This document shows, piece by piece, positions 32,943 to 40,643 of a DNA stretch of 64,000 nucleotides; positions within the stretch are counted from its first letter, which is position 1, and each line of letters opens with the position of its first letter. Location: NCBI GenBank assembly GCA_910588635.1, contig CAJUPW010000013.1, positions 9,770 through 73,769 of the forward strand, read 5' to 3'. Below the pieces are notes generated by a model that was given only the letters and a program-made list of their open reading frames with translations, was not told the origin of the DNA and did not search any database. The position numbers and the translations under genes are program-made. Source of the DNA: an uncultured Oscillospiraceae bacterium. Lineage in GTDB: Bacteria; Bacillota; Clostridia; Oscillospirales; Oscillospiraceae.

Positions 32943-34304
32943 TCAGCCGTTGACGGTGTTGTACTGGGCGGCCCAGCCGTCTACAAAGGCGATGCGGAAC
33001 TGCTCCCAGTTGGCGGCGGACTGGTCGGCGTTGTACTGGTTCAGCGCGGCCACCAGGCCCCGGCGGTACTCGTCCACGTTGGGCTGGTAGTTGGTGACCC
33101 AGGGCATCACGTAGCAGCCGTTGGCGGTGTACTCGGCGGCGTCGGCCAGGAAACCATTGGAGGACTCCACGGCGTTCTTATAGGGCAGGATGCCCAGCTG
33201 CTCCACCATCTTGGCGGAGGCGTCGGGGTCGGACACCAGCCACACCATAAAGTCGATGGTGGCCTTCTGGTCGGCCTCGGAGACGTTGGCGTTGACAGCC
33301 CAGCAGTTCTCAGTGCCGCAGTTCAGACCGGCCTTCTCCTCGCCGGCCACGCCGCAGTAGTAGGGGATCATAGTGGCGTTGGGCACGGAAGCCACATAGT
33401 TGGCATACTCCCAGGAGCCTTGCACGGTGAAAGCGGCCTTGCCGTCCTTAAACTCCTGGCCGGCGTCGTGGCCGCCGGTAGCCAGGTCGGTGGGGGCGGT
33501 CAGGCTGTTGTTGATGCACAGATCGTACAGGTTCTTGAAGTTGTCCATATACGCGCCGGTAATGGTGGCGGGGCACTCGGTCCAGGGATTGTCCTTCTGC
33601 TCATAGAAGTACTCCAGGTTGGCCATGTGGCCGGTGAAGCGCCAGGAGGAGGAGTCGTCCATGTCGCAGGAGGTGAAGGCGTCGAAGCCCAGGGTGGCGG
33701 CGTTGGCGTGGATGTCCTCCACCACGGCCTTCAGGGAGGCAAAGTCCTTGATCTCGTCCATGGAGTGGCCAGCCTTGGTCACCAGGTCGGGGTTGACGAT
33801 GATGCCGTAGCACTCGTAGCAGTAGCCGATGGACACCAGCTTGCCGGCGTCGTCATAGAGGTTGTAGGCGTCGGTGTTCAGTTCATTGGCGATGGCGGTG
33901 CCGGTCAGGTCCATGGCGTACTCACCCCAGTCGGCCACGCCGGCGGTGTTGCCGATGACGAACAGGGTGGGGGGAGCGGACTTATCCATCTCGGCGGTGA
34001 GGGTCTGCTGATAGGTGCCGGCGGCGGCGGTGATGACCTGGACGGGCACGCCGGTCTTGGCGGTGTAAGCCTTGGCCAGGTCCTGGGCGGTCTCGTCCAG
34101 CTCGGGCTTGAAGTTCAGCCAGTATACCCGGCCGGTTTCGCCGCCGCCGGTGGGCGTGCCGGCGCTGCTGGGATTGTTGGCGCTGCCGGGGTTGTTGGCG
34201 CTGCCGGGGTTGTTGGCGGGCTTGTCGCCGCCGCAGCCGGCCAGCAGGGACAGGGCCATGGCGGCGCTGAGGGCCAGGGCCAGAATCTTTTTGGTCTTGC
34301 GCAT
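32943..34304 (-). CDS. Sugar ABC transporter substrate-binding lipoprotein (maltodextrin type)
   Basis: A 453-residue extracellular binding lipoprotein: basic N terminus, hydrophobic segment and lipobox SLLAGC with Cys24 lipidated. A flexible linker follows with the sevenfold-like repeat NNPGSANNPGSANNPSSAG (about residues 31-49), then a family 1 solute-binding domain ending in IAFVDGWAAQY. It captures maltodextrins or related oligosaccharides for the two permeases downstream. It heads the operon, behind a promoter and triple LacI-type operator. AGGAGG lies 8 bases before ATG 34304. The sugar is inferred from malQ and glgP in the operon. Confidence 0.93.
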   Translation of the reverse strand: MRKTKKILALALSAAMALSLLAGCGGDKPANNPGSANNPGSANNPSSAGTPTGGGETGRVYWLNFKPELDETAQDLAKAYTAKTGVPVQVITAAAGTYQQTLTAEMDKSAPPTLFVIGNTAGVADWGEYAMDLTGTAIANELNTDAYNLYDDAGKLVSIGYCYECYGIIVNPDLVTKAGHSMDEIKDFASLKAVVEDIHANAATLGFDAFTSCDMDDSSSWRFTGHMANLEYFYEQKDNPWTECPATITGAYMDNFKNLYDLCINNSLTAPTDLATGGHDAGQEFKDGKAAFTVQGSWEYANYVASVPNATMIPYYCGVAGEEKAGLNCGTENCWAVNANVSEADQKATIDFMVWLVSDPDASAKMVEQLGILPYKNAVESSNGFLADAAEYTANGCYVMPWVTNYQPNVDEYRRGLVAALNQYNADQSAANWEQFRIAFVDGWAAQYNTVNG

Positions 34305-34345
34305 TTCATTTTCCTCCTAATTTAAAATTTAGATACCGCGACTTC

Positions 34346-34383
34346 TGGAAGCGTTACCGGAATCGTTACTGGTAACGTTTCCG
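34346..34383. promoter_or_regulatory. Three tandem LacI-type operators, 12-bp phased
   Basis: TGGAAGCGTTACCG (34346-34359), CGGAATCGTTACTG (34358-34371) and TGGTAACGTTTCCG (34370-34383) are three imperfect palindromes with a central CG, each 12 bp from the next. They lie just downstream of the expected start of the maltodextrin operon message, a typical road-block site for a LacI-type repressor, presumably the one encoded at 29971. Confidence 0.75.
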
Positions 34384-34398
34384 GTCCGCTTGATTACT

Positions 34399-34427
34399 AT
34401 CATACCCGCAGTGGGCCGCAGATGCAA
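34399..34427 (-). promoter_or_regulatory. Promoter of the maltodextrin operon
   Basis: On the minus strand TTGCAT (34427-34422), 17-base spacer, TATGAT (34404-34399), about 95 bases before the binding-protein start. Confidence 0.7.
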
Positions 34428-34550
34428 GAAAAATTTACCGCAACAGCGTAAGATTGGAGAAATGCAAAAAAAGACCCGCTTGGTTTTGGAGATTATGCCT
34501 AAAATCCGGGCCAGTATCCACAAATTTTGCCGGAGGTTCCCAGATTGCCA

Positions 34551-34579
34551 TTGTCATTTCCGGCAGGAAGCGTTATAAT
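34551..34579 (+). promoter_or_regulatory. Sigma-A promoter of the cytidylate-kinase-like gene
   Basis: TTGTCA (34551-34556), 17-base spacer, perfect TATAAT (34574-34579), 22 bases before the start codon. Confidence 0.75.
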
Positions 34580-34601
34580 ATAGAAAGAGGAGGTGCATCC
34601 T

Positions 34602-35228
34602 GTGAGCAACTATGTGATATCGATCAGCCGGGAGTTTGGCAGCGGAGGGCGCCTGATCGGCAAGCGGCTGGCCGCCCGCCTTGGGATTCCCTGCTATGAC
34701 CGTACCATCATCCAAAAGACCTCGGAGAAGAGCGGGCTGTCCCCGGACTTTATTGCCCGGGCGGAGGAGCGGGCCCGCAGCCGGTTCCACCTGTCCGTCG
34801 CCCCGGTAGGGGTGGGGGTGCCCGCTCTGGCCCACCAGGGGGTGCCCGTGAGCCACCAGGCCTTTTTCGCCCAGGCGGAGGTCATCCGGGAGCTGGCCGA
34901 CGAGGGCCCTTGTGTCATTGTGGGCCGGTGCTCCGATTACGTGCTGGGGGAGCGGCCCGAGTGCCTGAAGGTCTTTGTCCACGCCGATATGGCCAGCCGG
35001 GTGGAGCGGTGCGTGGAGGAGTACCGCATCCCCTCCGATGACATGGAGCGGCGCATTGTCCAGATGGACAAGGGCCGGGCTAACTACTATAACTATTATA
35101 CCGGGCATATCTGGGGGGATATGCGCCGCTATGATCTGACCCTGAACTCCGGCATGATCGGAGTGGAGGGAGCGGTGGAGCTGATTGTGACCCTGGTGAA
35201 GGCCCGCTCCGCCCAGGACGCCCAGTAA
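34602..35228 (+). CDS. Cytidylate kinase-like family protein
   Basis: A 208-residue P-loop-type protein of the cytidylate-kinase-like family: it opens VSNYVISISREFGSGGRLIGKRLAARLG, with the nucleotide loop SREFGSGGR, and continues with CYDRTIIQKTSEKSGL and IVGRCSDYVLGERP, then the lid-like MDKGRANYYNYYTGHIWGD. True CMP kinases have GPxGSGKST; this loop lacks the usual Lys-Thr pair, so its substrate is uncertain. GTG 34602 is used because AGAGGAGGTG at 34585-34594 covers the other candidate, GTG 34593. Homologues are frequent in anaerobic Firmicutes but uncharacterised. Confidence 0.86.
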   Translation: MSNYVISISREFGSGGRLIGKRLAARLGIPCYDRTIIQKTSEKSGLSPDFIARAEERARSRFHLSVAPVGVGVPALAHQGVPVSHQAFFAQAEVIRELADEGPCVIVGRCSDYVLGERPECLKVFVHADMASRVERCVEEYRIPSDDMERRIVQMDKGRANYYNYYTGHIWGDMRRYDLTLNSGMIGVEGAVELIVTLVKARSAQDAQ

Positions 35229-35233
35229 CGGCT

Positions 35234-35935
35234 ATGGGAAGGATCAGGATACAGGTGTCCGGCGAGCCGGGCCGGACCGACAACTACAGCGCCGCCATCC
35301 GGAGCGCCGGAGGGGACCCTGCCTCCGGTTACTGCCCCGCCCCCGACCTGAGCTGCGCCGGCCTTGTGCTGTGCGGCGGCGGCGACATCGAGAGCGCCCT
35401 TTTCGGACAGGAGGACCAGGGCTCCAATCTCCCGGACCAGGCCCGTGACCAGGCTGAATTGACCCTGTTCCAGGCGTTTTATGGGGCGGGCAAGCCCATT
35501 CTGGGCATTTGCCGTGGGATGCAGCTGATTAACGTGGCCCTGGGGGGCACCCTGATCCAGGATTTGCCCCCGGAGCAGAAAATATTCCATATCTCGGTCC
35601 AGGAGGACCTGGTCCACCCGGTGTTCAGCCCGGAGGGCACCGCCCTCAACGGGCTTTACGGCCCGGTCTTTTCGGTTAACAGCGCCCACCATCAGGCGGT
35701 GGACCAGCTGGCGGAGGGACTGGAGGCCGCCGCCTGGTCGGAGAGCGGCGTGGTTGAGGCGCTGGAGCTGCCCGGATACCCCATGCTGGGCCTGCAGTTC
35801 CATCCGGAGCGGATGGCCTTTGGCAAGCGCCGGCTGGACACCGTGGACGGCGCGGCTATTTTTGCCTGGTTCCTGGACGCGTGCCGGAAGGGGGCCGGCT
35901 CCCCCCGGAGGATGGGGGACGCCCGGGCGGACTGA
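35234..35935 (+). CDS. Gamma-glutamyl-GABA hydrolase-like class I glutamine amidotransferase
   Basis: A 233-residue PuuD-type (peptidase C26) hydrolase. The nucleophile is the cysteine of LGICRGMQLINVALGG (about residue 94), and the catalytic pair is in LQFHPERM (about 193-200). NSAHHQAVDQLAEGL also matches the family. These enzymes remove the gamma-glutamyl group from gamma-glutamyl-GABA or related amides. It follows the cytidylate-kinase-like gene by 5 bases, so they share a promoter; no putrescine-degradation genes are near, and the true substrate is unknown. Confidence 0.9.
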   Translation: MGRIRIQVSGEPGRTDNYSAAIRSAGGDPASGYCPAPDLSCAGLVLCGGGDIESALFGQEDQGSNLPDQARDQAELTLFQAFYGAGKPILGICRGMQLINVALGGTLIQDLPPEQKIFHISVQEDLVHPVFSPEGTALNGLYGPVFSVNSAHHQAVDQLAEGLEAAAWSESGVVEALELPGYPMLGLQFHPERMAFGKRRLDTVDGAAIFAWFLDACRKGAGSPRRMGDARAD

Positions 35936-35974
35936 ACCCGTCCGAAATTTGTACATCAAGAGAGGATCACTGCA

Positions 35975-36988
35975 ATGGACAACTCGGTTACCCGGCGCCT
36001 GGCCAGCTTTCTGCTGGCGGGAGGACTCTGCCTGACCCCGCTGATTGCCGCAAGGGCGGCAGGCCCGGAGGCGATTTCAGCTCCGCCGCCGGAGGAACTG
36101 GCGCTGGAGCTCTGGAATCCCCTGGCCTTTTTGGAGGAGGAGCCCACAGCCGGAGAAGAAGAGATACCTGCCCTCCTGCTGATCCGGGAGGGACTGACGG
36201 AGGAGCAGCAGGAAGCGCTGGCCGCCCGCATGGAGCGGGAACCCGCGCTGCTGGAGCGGTTGGAGAAAGATGGACTGAGCGATACCCAACTGGTCCTGCT
36301 GGCCTTGCCCAGCGCCCGGACCGGCTGTCTGGACCGCTACCTCTCCTGGGCGGAGGCCCATCCGGAGGACACTGTGGAGAACACGGTATTTTCCGTAAAC
36401 GCGGACCGGGACCTGACCTTTTACGGTACGGTTTCAGAGATTGCCAATCCGTCCGGTCTGGGGGTGCTGGTGAATAAGCACCATGTCCTGCCCGCCGGCT
36501 ACGTCCCGGAGCTGGAGGCTCTGGGCGCTGGGTACGGTTACGGCTCCCTGCGGCCCGAGGCGGCCCGGGCTTTCCGGGCTATGGCCGACGCCGCCCGGGC
36601 GGAGGGCGTCTCCCTGCGCAGCGTGTCCGCCTACCGCTCCTATGCCGGCCAGAAGGTCACCTATAACAACTATCTGAAAAAGTACAAGCGGTCTGTGGTG
36701 GACAGCTTCTCCGCCCGGCCCGGCCACTCGGAGCACCAGACCGGCCTGGCCCTGGACATCAACGCGGCCAGCAGCAGGGCGCACTTTGAGAACACCCCGG
36801 CCTTCGCCTGGCTGAAGGAGCACTGCGCCGAGTACGGCTTCATCCTCCGCTACGACCAGGGGAAGGAGGCCGTCACCGGCTACCGCTTTGAGCCCTGGCA
36901 CTACCGCTATGTGGGGGTGGAGGCGGCCAAGGCCTGCATGGAGCAAGGCCTGTGCTACGAGGAGTATCTGGCCCTTCTGCCCGGCTGA
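35975..36988 (+). CDS. D-alanyl-D-alanine carboxypeptidase, VanY/M15 family
   Basis: A 337-residue secreted or membrane-anchored peptidase. A signal segment (about residues 9-29, ending AARAAG) and a ~120-residue acidic region of no recognised fold come first. The M15B zinc domain spans about 160-330: SVSAYRSYAGQ, the ligand motif SEHQTGLALDIN (His and Asp) and the final His in EPWHYRYVG. It trims the terminal D-Ala from peptidoglycan stem peptides. It starts 39 bases after the amidotransferase gene; a strong terminator follows. The N-terminal region may place the enzyme in the wall. Confidence 0.92.
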   Translation: MDNSVTRRLASFLLAGGLCLTPLIAARAAGPEAISAPPPEELALELWNPLAFLEEEPTAGEEEIPALLLIREGLTEEQQEALAARMEREPALLERLEKDGLSDTQLVLLALPSARTGCLDRYLSWAEAHPEDTVENTVFSVNADRDLTFYGTVSEIANPSGLGVLVNKHHVLPAGYVPELEALGAGYGYGSLRPEAARAFRAMADAARAEGVSLRSVSAYRSYAGQKVTYNNYLKKYKRSVVDSFSARPGHSEHQTGLALDINAASSRAHFENTPAFAWLKEHCAEYGFILRYDQGKEAVTGYRFEPWHYRYVGVEAAKACMEQGLCYEEYLALLPG

Positions 36989-37002
36989 ATCACAACATGG
37001 AA

Positions 37003-37034
37003 CGGCCCCCGGCTTCATGCCGGGGGCCGCTTTG
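37003..37034. terminator. Bidirectional terminator between convergent genes
   Basis: CGGCCCCCGGC/GCCGGGGGCCG (11 bp perfect, 5-base loop) followed by CTTTGT, 14 bases after the peptidase stop. A close relative of this hairpin occurs at 57212-57236. Confidence 0.8.
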
Positions 37035-37967
37035 TCACGCCCAATACGCCTTTATAAGGAAAAAGTGGTCAAAGGGTAATTCCTTCTGCCCCTCCTCCAG
37101 CTCCAGACCCAGCTGCAGCTCCAGCAGAGTGGCGCCGTTTTCCCGATCCACGGTGACGGGCTCCCCGGCGGACGTGGTCCAGCCCATGCCGACGATCTGG
37201 ACGGACAGCTCTTTTTGCAGATCCGACACCAGCGCTTTGCTGGAAGTTGTGGTGGTACCGCCCAGCTTAATCCTGTACCAAAGATTGCCGTCCTCCTCAA
37301 AGATCATCCGGAAGGCCAGCAGCTGGCGGCGGGAATTGTCCCGCCCGCCGCCCCCCTGGGCGTACAAGGTCCCCAGGCCCCAGCTCTTCACCAGCTCCCG
37401 CTCCGGCCCCTTATCGTTATAGTTCTGCGACCATAGCTCCGCCTTGAACGCTACCCGCTCCATGTCATCCGCCAAAACAACACGGTACATACGCAAAAAA
37501 TCCCAATTATTGGTCGAGGTGAGCATATCAACGATGGTGTTTTGCTCCTCCTCCAGCTCGATGGGGGTGATTACCGTCTCCCGCTGGGGCAGCAGCTCAG
37601 TGTGATCCCGGACCCAGACATAGCCCAGCCACACTAAAACAGCAGCCAGCAGGACCGCCGCGGCGATAAACCGCCCTCGCCACTTTTTGATTTTAGGCCG
37701 GAGCTGTTCCTCCCCCAGGCGCAGGGAGTCCCGGACCAGCTCGTCACGGGGCTCTTCCCCCCGCTCCCCGGCCAGCAGCTCGGAGACGGTCAGGTCCAGG
37801 GCCTCCGCCAGGGGCTCCATCAGGGCCAGGTCGGGGAAGTTTTTACCCAGCTCCCATTTGCTCACTGCCTGGACCGACACATATACCTTCTCCGCCAGCT
37901 CCCGCTGGGTGATACCCTTCTCCTTCCGGACCTGGGCGATCAGCGCCCCCGTTTTCATGGCGTCCAT
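37035..37967 (-). CDS. HTH regulator with single membrane helix and extracellular domain
   Basis: A 310-residue protein starting at ATG 37967 (AAGGAGG site 7 bases upstream). Residues 1-65 are an XRE-type helix-turn-helix (IAQVRKEKGITQRELAEKV, VSVQAVSKWELGKNFPD); after a linker, one transmembrane helix is at about 97-115, and the last ~190 residues form an extracytoplasmic domain with no recognised family. Such membrane-bound one-component regulators can sense an outside signal and act directly on DNA. It stands alone with its own promoter (TTGCAA, 17 bases, TATGAT at about 37993-38021 on the minus strand). Target genes are unknown; autoregulation is common in this type. Confidence 0.85.
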   Translation of the reverse strand: MDAMKTGALIAQVRKEKGITQRELAEKVYVSVQAVSKWELGKNFPDLALMEPLAEALDLTVSELLAGERGEEPRDELVRDSLRLGEEQLRPKIKKWRGRFIAAAVLLAAVLVWLGYVWVRDHTELLPQRETVITPIELEEEQNTIVDMLTSTNNWDFLRMYRVVLADDMERVAFKAELWSQNYNDKGPERELVKSWGLGTLYAQGGGGRDNSRRQLLAFRMIFEEDGNLWYRIKLGGTTTTSSKALVSDLQKELSVQIVGMGWTTSAGEPVTVDRENGATLLELQLGLELEEGQKELPFDHFFLIKAYWA

Positions 37968-37992
37968 AGCATCGCCTCCTTCTGTCTCTATC

Positions 37993-38021
37993 ATACCCAA
38001 GCCGGAGGGATTTTGCAATCA
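37993..38021 (-). promoter_or_regulatory. Promoter of the membrane-bound HTH regulator
   Basis: On the minus strand TTGCAA, a 17-base spacer and TATGAT, ending about 25 bases before the start codon. Confidence 0.6.
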
Positions 38022-38059
38022 ACCCCAGGTTGACCGGGGAAAAGGTTTGGAAAAACAGG

Positions 38060-38089
38060 AAAAGCGGCCCTGTTTAAACACAGGACCGC
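38060..38089 (-). terminator. Terminator after the dCMP deaminase gene
   Basis: GCGG-CCTGT pairs with ACAGG-CCGC (one internal mismatch, 6-base loop), 19 bases past the stop on the minus strand, followed by TTTTCCTGTTTTTCC. Confidence 0.75.
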
Positions 38090-38107
38090 CTTGTATATCG
38101 TTCCATG

Positions 38108-38593
38108 TCATACCTGCCTGGGAAGGGAGTCGTCCTGCTCCACCCAGTCCTTCGCCACGTCCACCACCCGGTACTCCGTCTGGGTGTCCCGGATGACCAC
38201 CCGGCGTATGCCCGCGTTGATAATCAGGCGGCGGCACATGGAGCAGGAGGTGGAGCCGGGGATCAGCGTCCCGATCTGGGGGTCCTTGCAGACCATATAG
38301 AGAGAGGCGCCCAGCATCTCGCTGCGGGCGGCGGAGATGATGGCGTTGGCCTCGGCGTGGACCGAGCGGCACAGCTCATACCGCTCTCCGGAGGGGATGT
38401 TCATGGCCATTCGGGTGCAGTAGCCCAGGTCCATGCAGTTATTCCGTCCCCGGGGGGCCCCGTTGTACCCGGTGGAGATGATCTCATCGTGCTGGACAAT
38501 AATGGCCCCGTAGCACCGGCGCAGGCAGGTGGAACGCTCCATCACAGTACCGGCGATGTCCAGATAGTAGTTTTCCTTGTCAATGCGCTTCAT
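38108..38593 (-). CDS. Deoxycytidylate deaminase (ComEB-like)
   Basis: A 161-residue zinc deaminase. The catalytic HAEANAI motif is near residue 80 (SVHAEANAIISAARS), and the second zinc pair is in TSCSMCRRLIINAGI near 119; STGYNGAPRGRNNC near 42 is the family substrate loop. It converts dCMP to dUMP, the substrate of thymidylate synthase; the Bacillus version is the comE operon protein 2. ATG 38593 follows a GGGGG(A) site and begins MKRIDKENYYLDIA. It is 22 bases after the Na/Pi cotransporter gene, so the two are probably transcribed together. Confidence 0.92.
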   Translation of the reverse strand: MKRIDKENYYLDIAGTVMERSTCLRRCYGAIIVQHDEIISTGYNGAPRGRNNCMDLGYCTRMAMNIPSGERYELCRSVHAEANAIISAARSEMLGASLYMVCKDPQIGTLIPGSTSCSMCRRLIINAGIRRVVIRDTQTEYRVVDVAKDWVEQDDSLPRQV

Positions 38594-38615
38594 GGAAGTC
38601 CCCCCTAAAATTGGC

Positions 38616-40268
38616 TTACAGCGCGGTCTGCGCCTTGTTGAGCTCCTGAGCGATGTTGAGCACATGGTCCCCGATCCGTTCAAAGTCGGTGAGCAGCTCC
38701 GAGTACAGGATACAGGCCTCGTCGGAGCAGACGCCGTCCCGCATCCGGATCAGCTGCTCCCGGCGGAAGTCGGCGGTCATATCGTCGATCTTCTGTTCCA
38801 GCTGGGCCACCTGGGACAGCCAATGGGCGCTGCCCGCCTCGCCGGACAGAAGGGCGGACACGGCACGAAGGGAGATGTCCCGCATCTGCCGGAGTTCCTC
38901 CTGGGCAAAGGTGGAGAAGGGGATGTCCTTCTCGGTCAGCAGGCGGGTGTAGCCCGCCAGATTGTCGGCGTGGTCGCCGATACGCTCAATGTTCCCCGAG
39001 ATGGCGAAGAAGCTGCTGACCACGCTGGAGCCCTGCTCGTTGGTTTCGATGGTGATAAGGTGGGATATGTAGCGGGATATCTCCCGGTTCAAAAAATCGA
39101 TGTACGCCTCCCGCTGCTCCATCCGCTCCAGAGGGGAGATGTCACGGGTCATAACGGCCCCGAAGCTGGCGTTCACATTCTGCCGGGCCATCTCCAGCAT
39201 CCGGCGCAGCTCGTTGCGGAGCTGCCCCACCACGATGGCGGACACGCCCAGGCCGCCGTCCTTGCCCGCCGCGGACAGGGGGGTCAGGTAGACCAGACGC
39301 ATACCATGTTCAGCCTCAGCCGCCTCCGGCTGGGTCCGATCGGGAAGCATGCGGGCGGCCAGTCCGGCCAGGGTATTGCCGAAGGGAATGAGCAGAACGG
39401 TGGTGGCCAGATTGAAGAGCACGTGCATGGCCGCAAACTGAGCCATGGGGCTGGGGACTGCGGATTCGATCCATTGCGTGAGGGGGAAAAAGGTGACGGC
39501 GATGGTAAAGATTGCGGTACCGATCAGGTTGAACAGTACATGAATACAGGTGGTCCGCTGAGCCTCCTTGCTGGTGCCAAAGGAGGCCAGTACGGCGGTG
39601 ATACAGGTACCGATGTTGAGACCGAACAGGATATACACTGAGCCGGAGAGCCCCACCACACCAGCGGCGGCCAGGGTCTGCAAAATACCCAGAGAGGCGG
39701 CGGAGGACTGGATCAGGGCGGTGAACAGGGCGCCGAAAAGGATGCCCAGGATGGGGTTGGAGAGGGTGGCCATCAGGTTGACAAAGGCGGGGACCTCCCG
39801 CAGAGGCTCCATGGCGGCGCTCATCATGTCCATGCCCACAAAGAGGATGCCCAGGCCGGCCAGAAGCTGGCCGATGTGCTGGAGGCGGGCCTTTTTGGTA
39901 AAGACCATCAGCGCCACGCCCACAAAGGCCACCAGTGGGGCCAGGGCGCCCACGTCCAGGGCAATCAGCAGGCCGGTGGTAGTCTTGCCCACGTTGGCGC
40001 CCATGATAAGCCAGACCGCCTGATTCAGGGTCATCATGCCCGCGTTGACGAAGCCTACCACCATGACGGTGGTGGCGGAAGAGGACTGGACGGCGGTGGT
40101 GATGAGCGTGCCCACCAGAATGCCCAGGAAACGGTTGGAGGTCAGCCGCTCCAGGACGGACTTCATCTGGTTTCCTGCGGCGGCCTCCAGGCCGGAGCTC
40201 ATCATCTGCATTCCGTGCAGGAACAGAGCCAGGCCGCCAAAAACGCCCAGAAGCTCCCAAAAGTCCAT
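38616..40268 (-). CDS. Na/Pi cotransporter family protein with PhoU-like C terminus
   Basis: A 550-residue protein of the NptA/YjbB type. The membrane half (about residues 1-310) holds two inverted repeats with the QSSSATTVM motif (AVQSSSATTVMVVGFV and ALIQSSAASLGIL), as in SLC34-type sodium/phosphate carriers. The C-terminal ~200 residues are a helical PhoU-like domain (ISGNIERIGDHADNLAGY, LLTDFERIGDHVLNIA) with metal-binding E-x-x-x-D repeats. It moves phosphate together with sodium or regulates phosphate flux. ATG 40268 is 7 bases from GGAAGGGG; the frame extends to 40340 but that part includes the promoter leader. Confidence 0.94.
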   Translation of the reverse strand: MDFWELLGVFGGLALFLHGMQMMSSGLEAAAGNQMKSVLERLTSNRFLGILVGTLITTAVQSSSATTVMVVGFVNAGMMTLNQAVWLIMGANVGKTTTGLLIALDVGALAPLVAFVGVALMVFTKKARLQHIGQLLAGLGILFVGMDMMSAAMEPLREVPAFVNLMATLSNPILGILFGALFTALIQSSAASLGILQTLAAAGVVGLSGSVYILFGLNIGTCITAVLASFGTSKEAQRTTCIHVLFNLIGTAIFTIAVTFFPLTQWIESAVPSPMAQFAAMHVLFNLATTVLLIPFGNTLAGLAARMLPDRTQPEAAEAEHGMRLVYLTPLSAAGKDGGLGVSAIVVGQLRNELRRMLEMARQNVNASFGAVMTRDISPLERMEQREAYIDFLNREISRYISHLITIETNEQGSSVVSSFFAISGNIERIGDHADNLAGYTRLLTEKDIPFSTFAQEELRQMRDISLRAVSALLSGEAGSAHWLSQVAQLEQKIDDMTADFRREQLIRMRDGVCSDEACILYSELLTDFERIGDHVLNIAQELNKAQTAL

Positions 40269-40338
40269 GCGTATCCCCTTCCTACGCGGCCGGCCGCGTC
40301 TCCGCTTATTACAGACATCCCGAAAATTCGCCATTTTC

Positions 40339-40368
40339 ATTATACCCGCATTTCCCAGAACATGTCAA
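40339..40368 (-). promoter_or_regulatory. Sigma-A promoter of the Na/Pi cotransporter gene
   Basis: On the minus strand TTGACA (40368-40363), 18-base spacer, TATAAT (40344-40339), both hexamers exact; 70 bases before the start. Confidence 0.85.
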
Positions 40369-40398
40369 TACGCAAATGGCGGGCGCCCCGTAATAAAG

Positions 40399-40442
40399 AA
40401 GCCTCCGCCCCCTTGCGCCGCAAGAGGAAGCAGGGGCTTTTC
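40399..40442. terminator. Orphan terminator-like hairpin between divergent promoters
   Basis: AAGCCTCCGCCCCCTTGC pairs imperfectly with GCAAGAGGAAGCAGGGGCTT round a GCC loop and is followed by TTTT. Arms and loop resemble the hairpin at 3182-3222. No gene ends here, as both neighbours are divergent, so it may insulate them or be a remnant. Confidence 0.5.
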
Positions 40443-40564
40443 CACGCTGCATGGGCAGCGCCGCGCGGGGGGTGAAGATTCCGCTTCTCAGATGGATATA
40501 CATCGTAAAGTTTCGCCGGTCCGTGTCAGGAATGTTCCTTAACAAAACCTTCACAATTTCCTCC

Positions 40565-40627
40565 TTGACAGGAGAGACCGCCTTCTGTATAATTCATGAC
40601 AGTCTGTCACATTGCGACAACCTGTCA
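40565..40627 (+). promoter_or_regulatory. Perfect promoter with twin TetR operators of the RND operon
   Basis: TTGACA (40565-40570), 17-base spacer, TATAAT (40588-40593), both exact. TGACAGTCTGTCA (40597-40609, perfect palindrome) covers the expected transcription start, and CGACAACCTGTCA (40615-40627, one mismatch) follows with 18 bp between centres. They lie 17-47 bases before the TetR start and are very probably its own operators. Confidence 0.88.
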
Positions 40628-40643
40628 TAAGAGGAGGGAGCCT

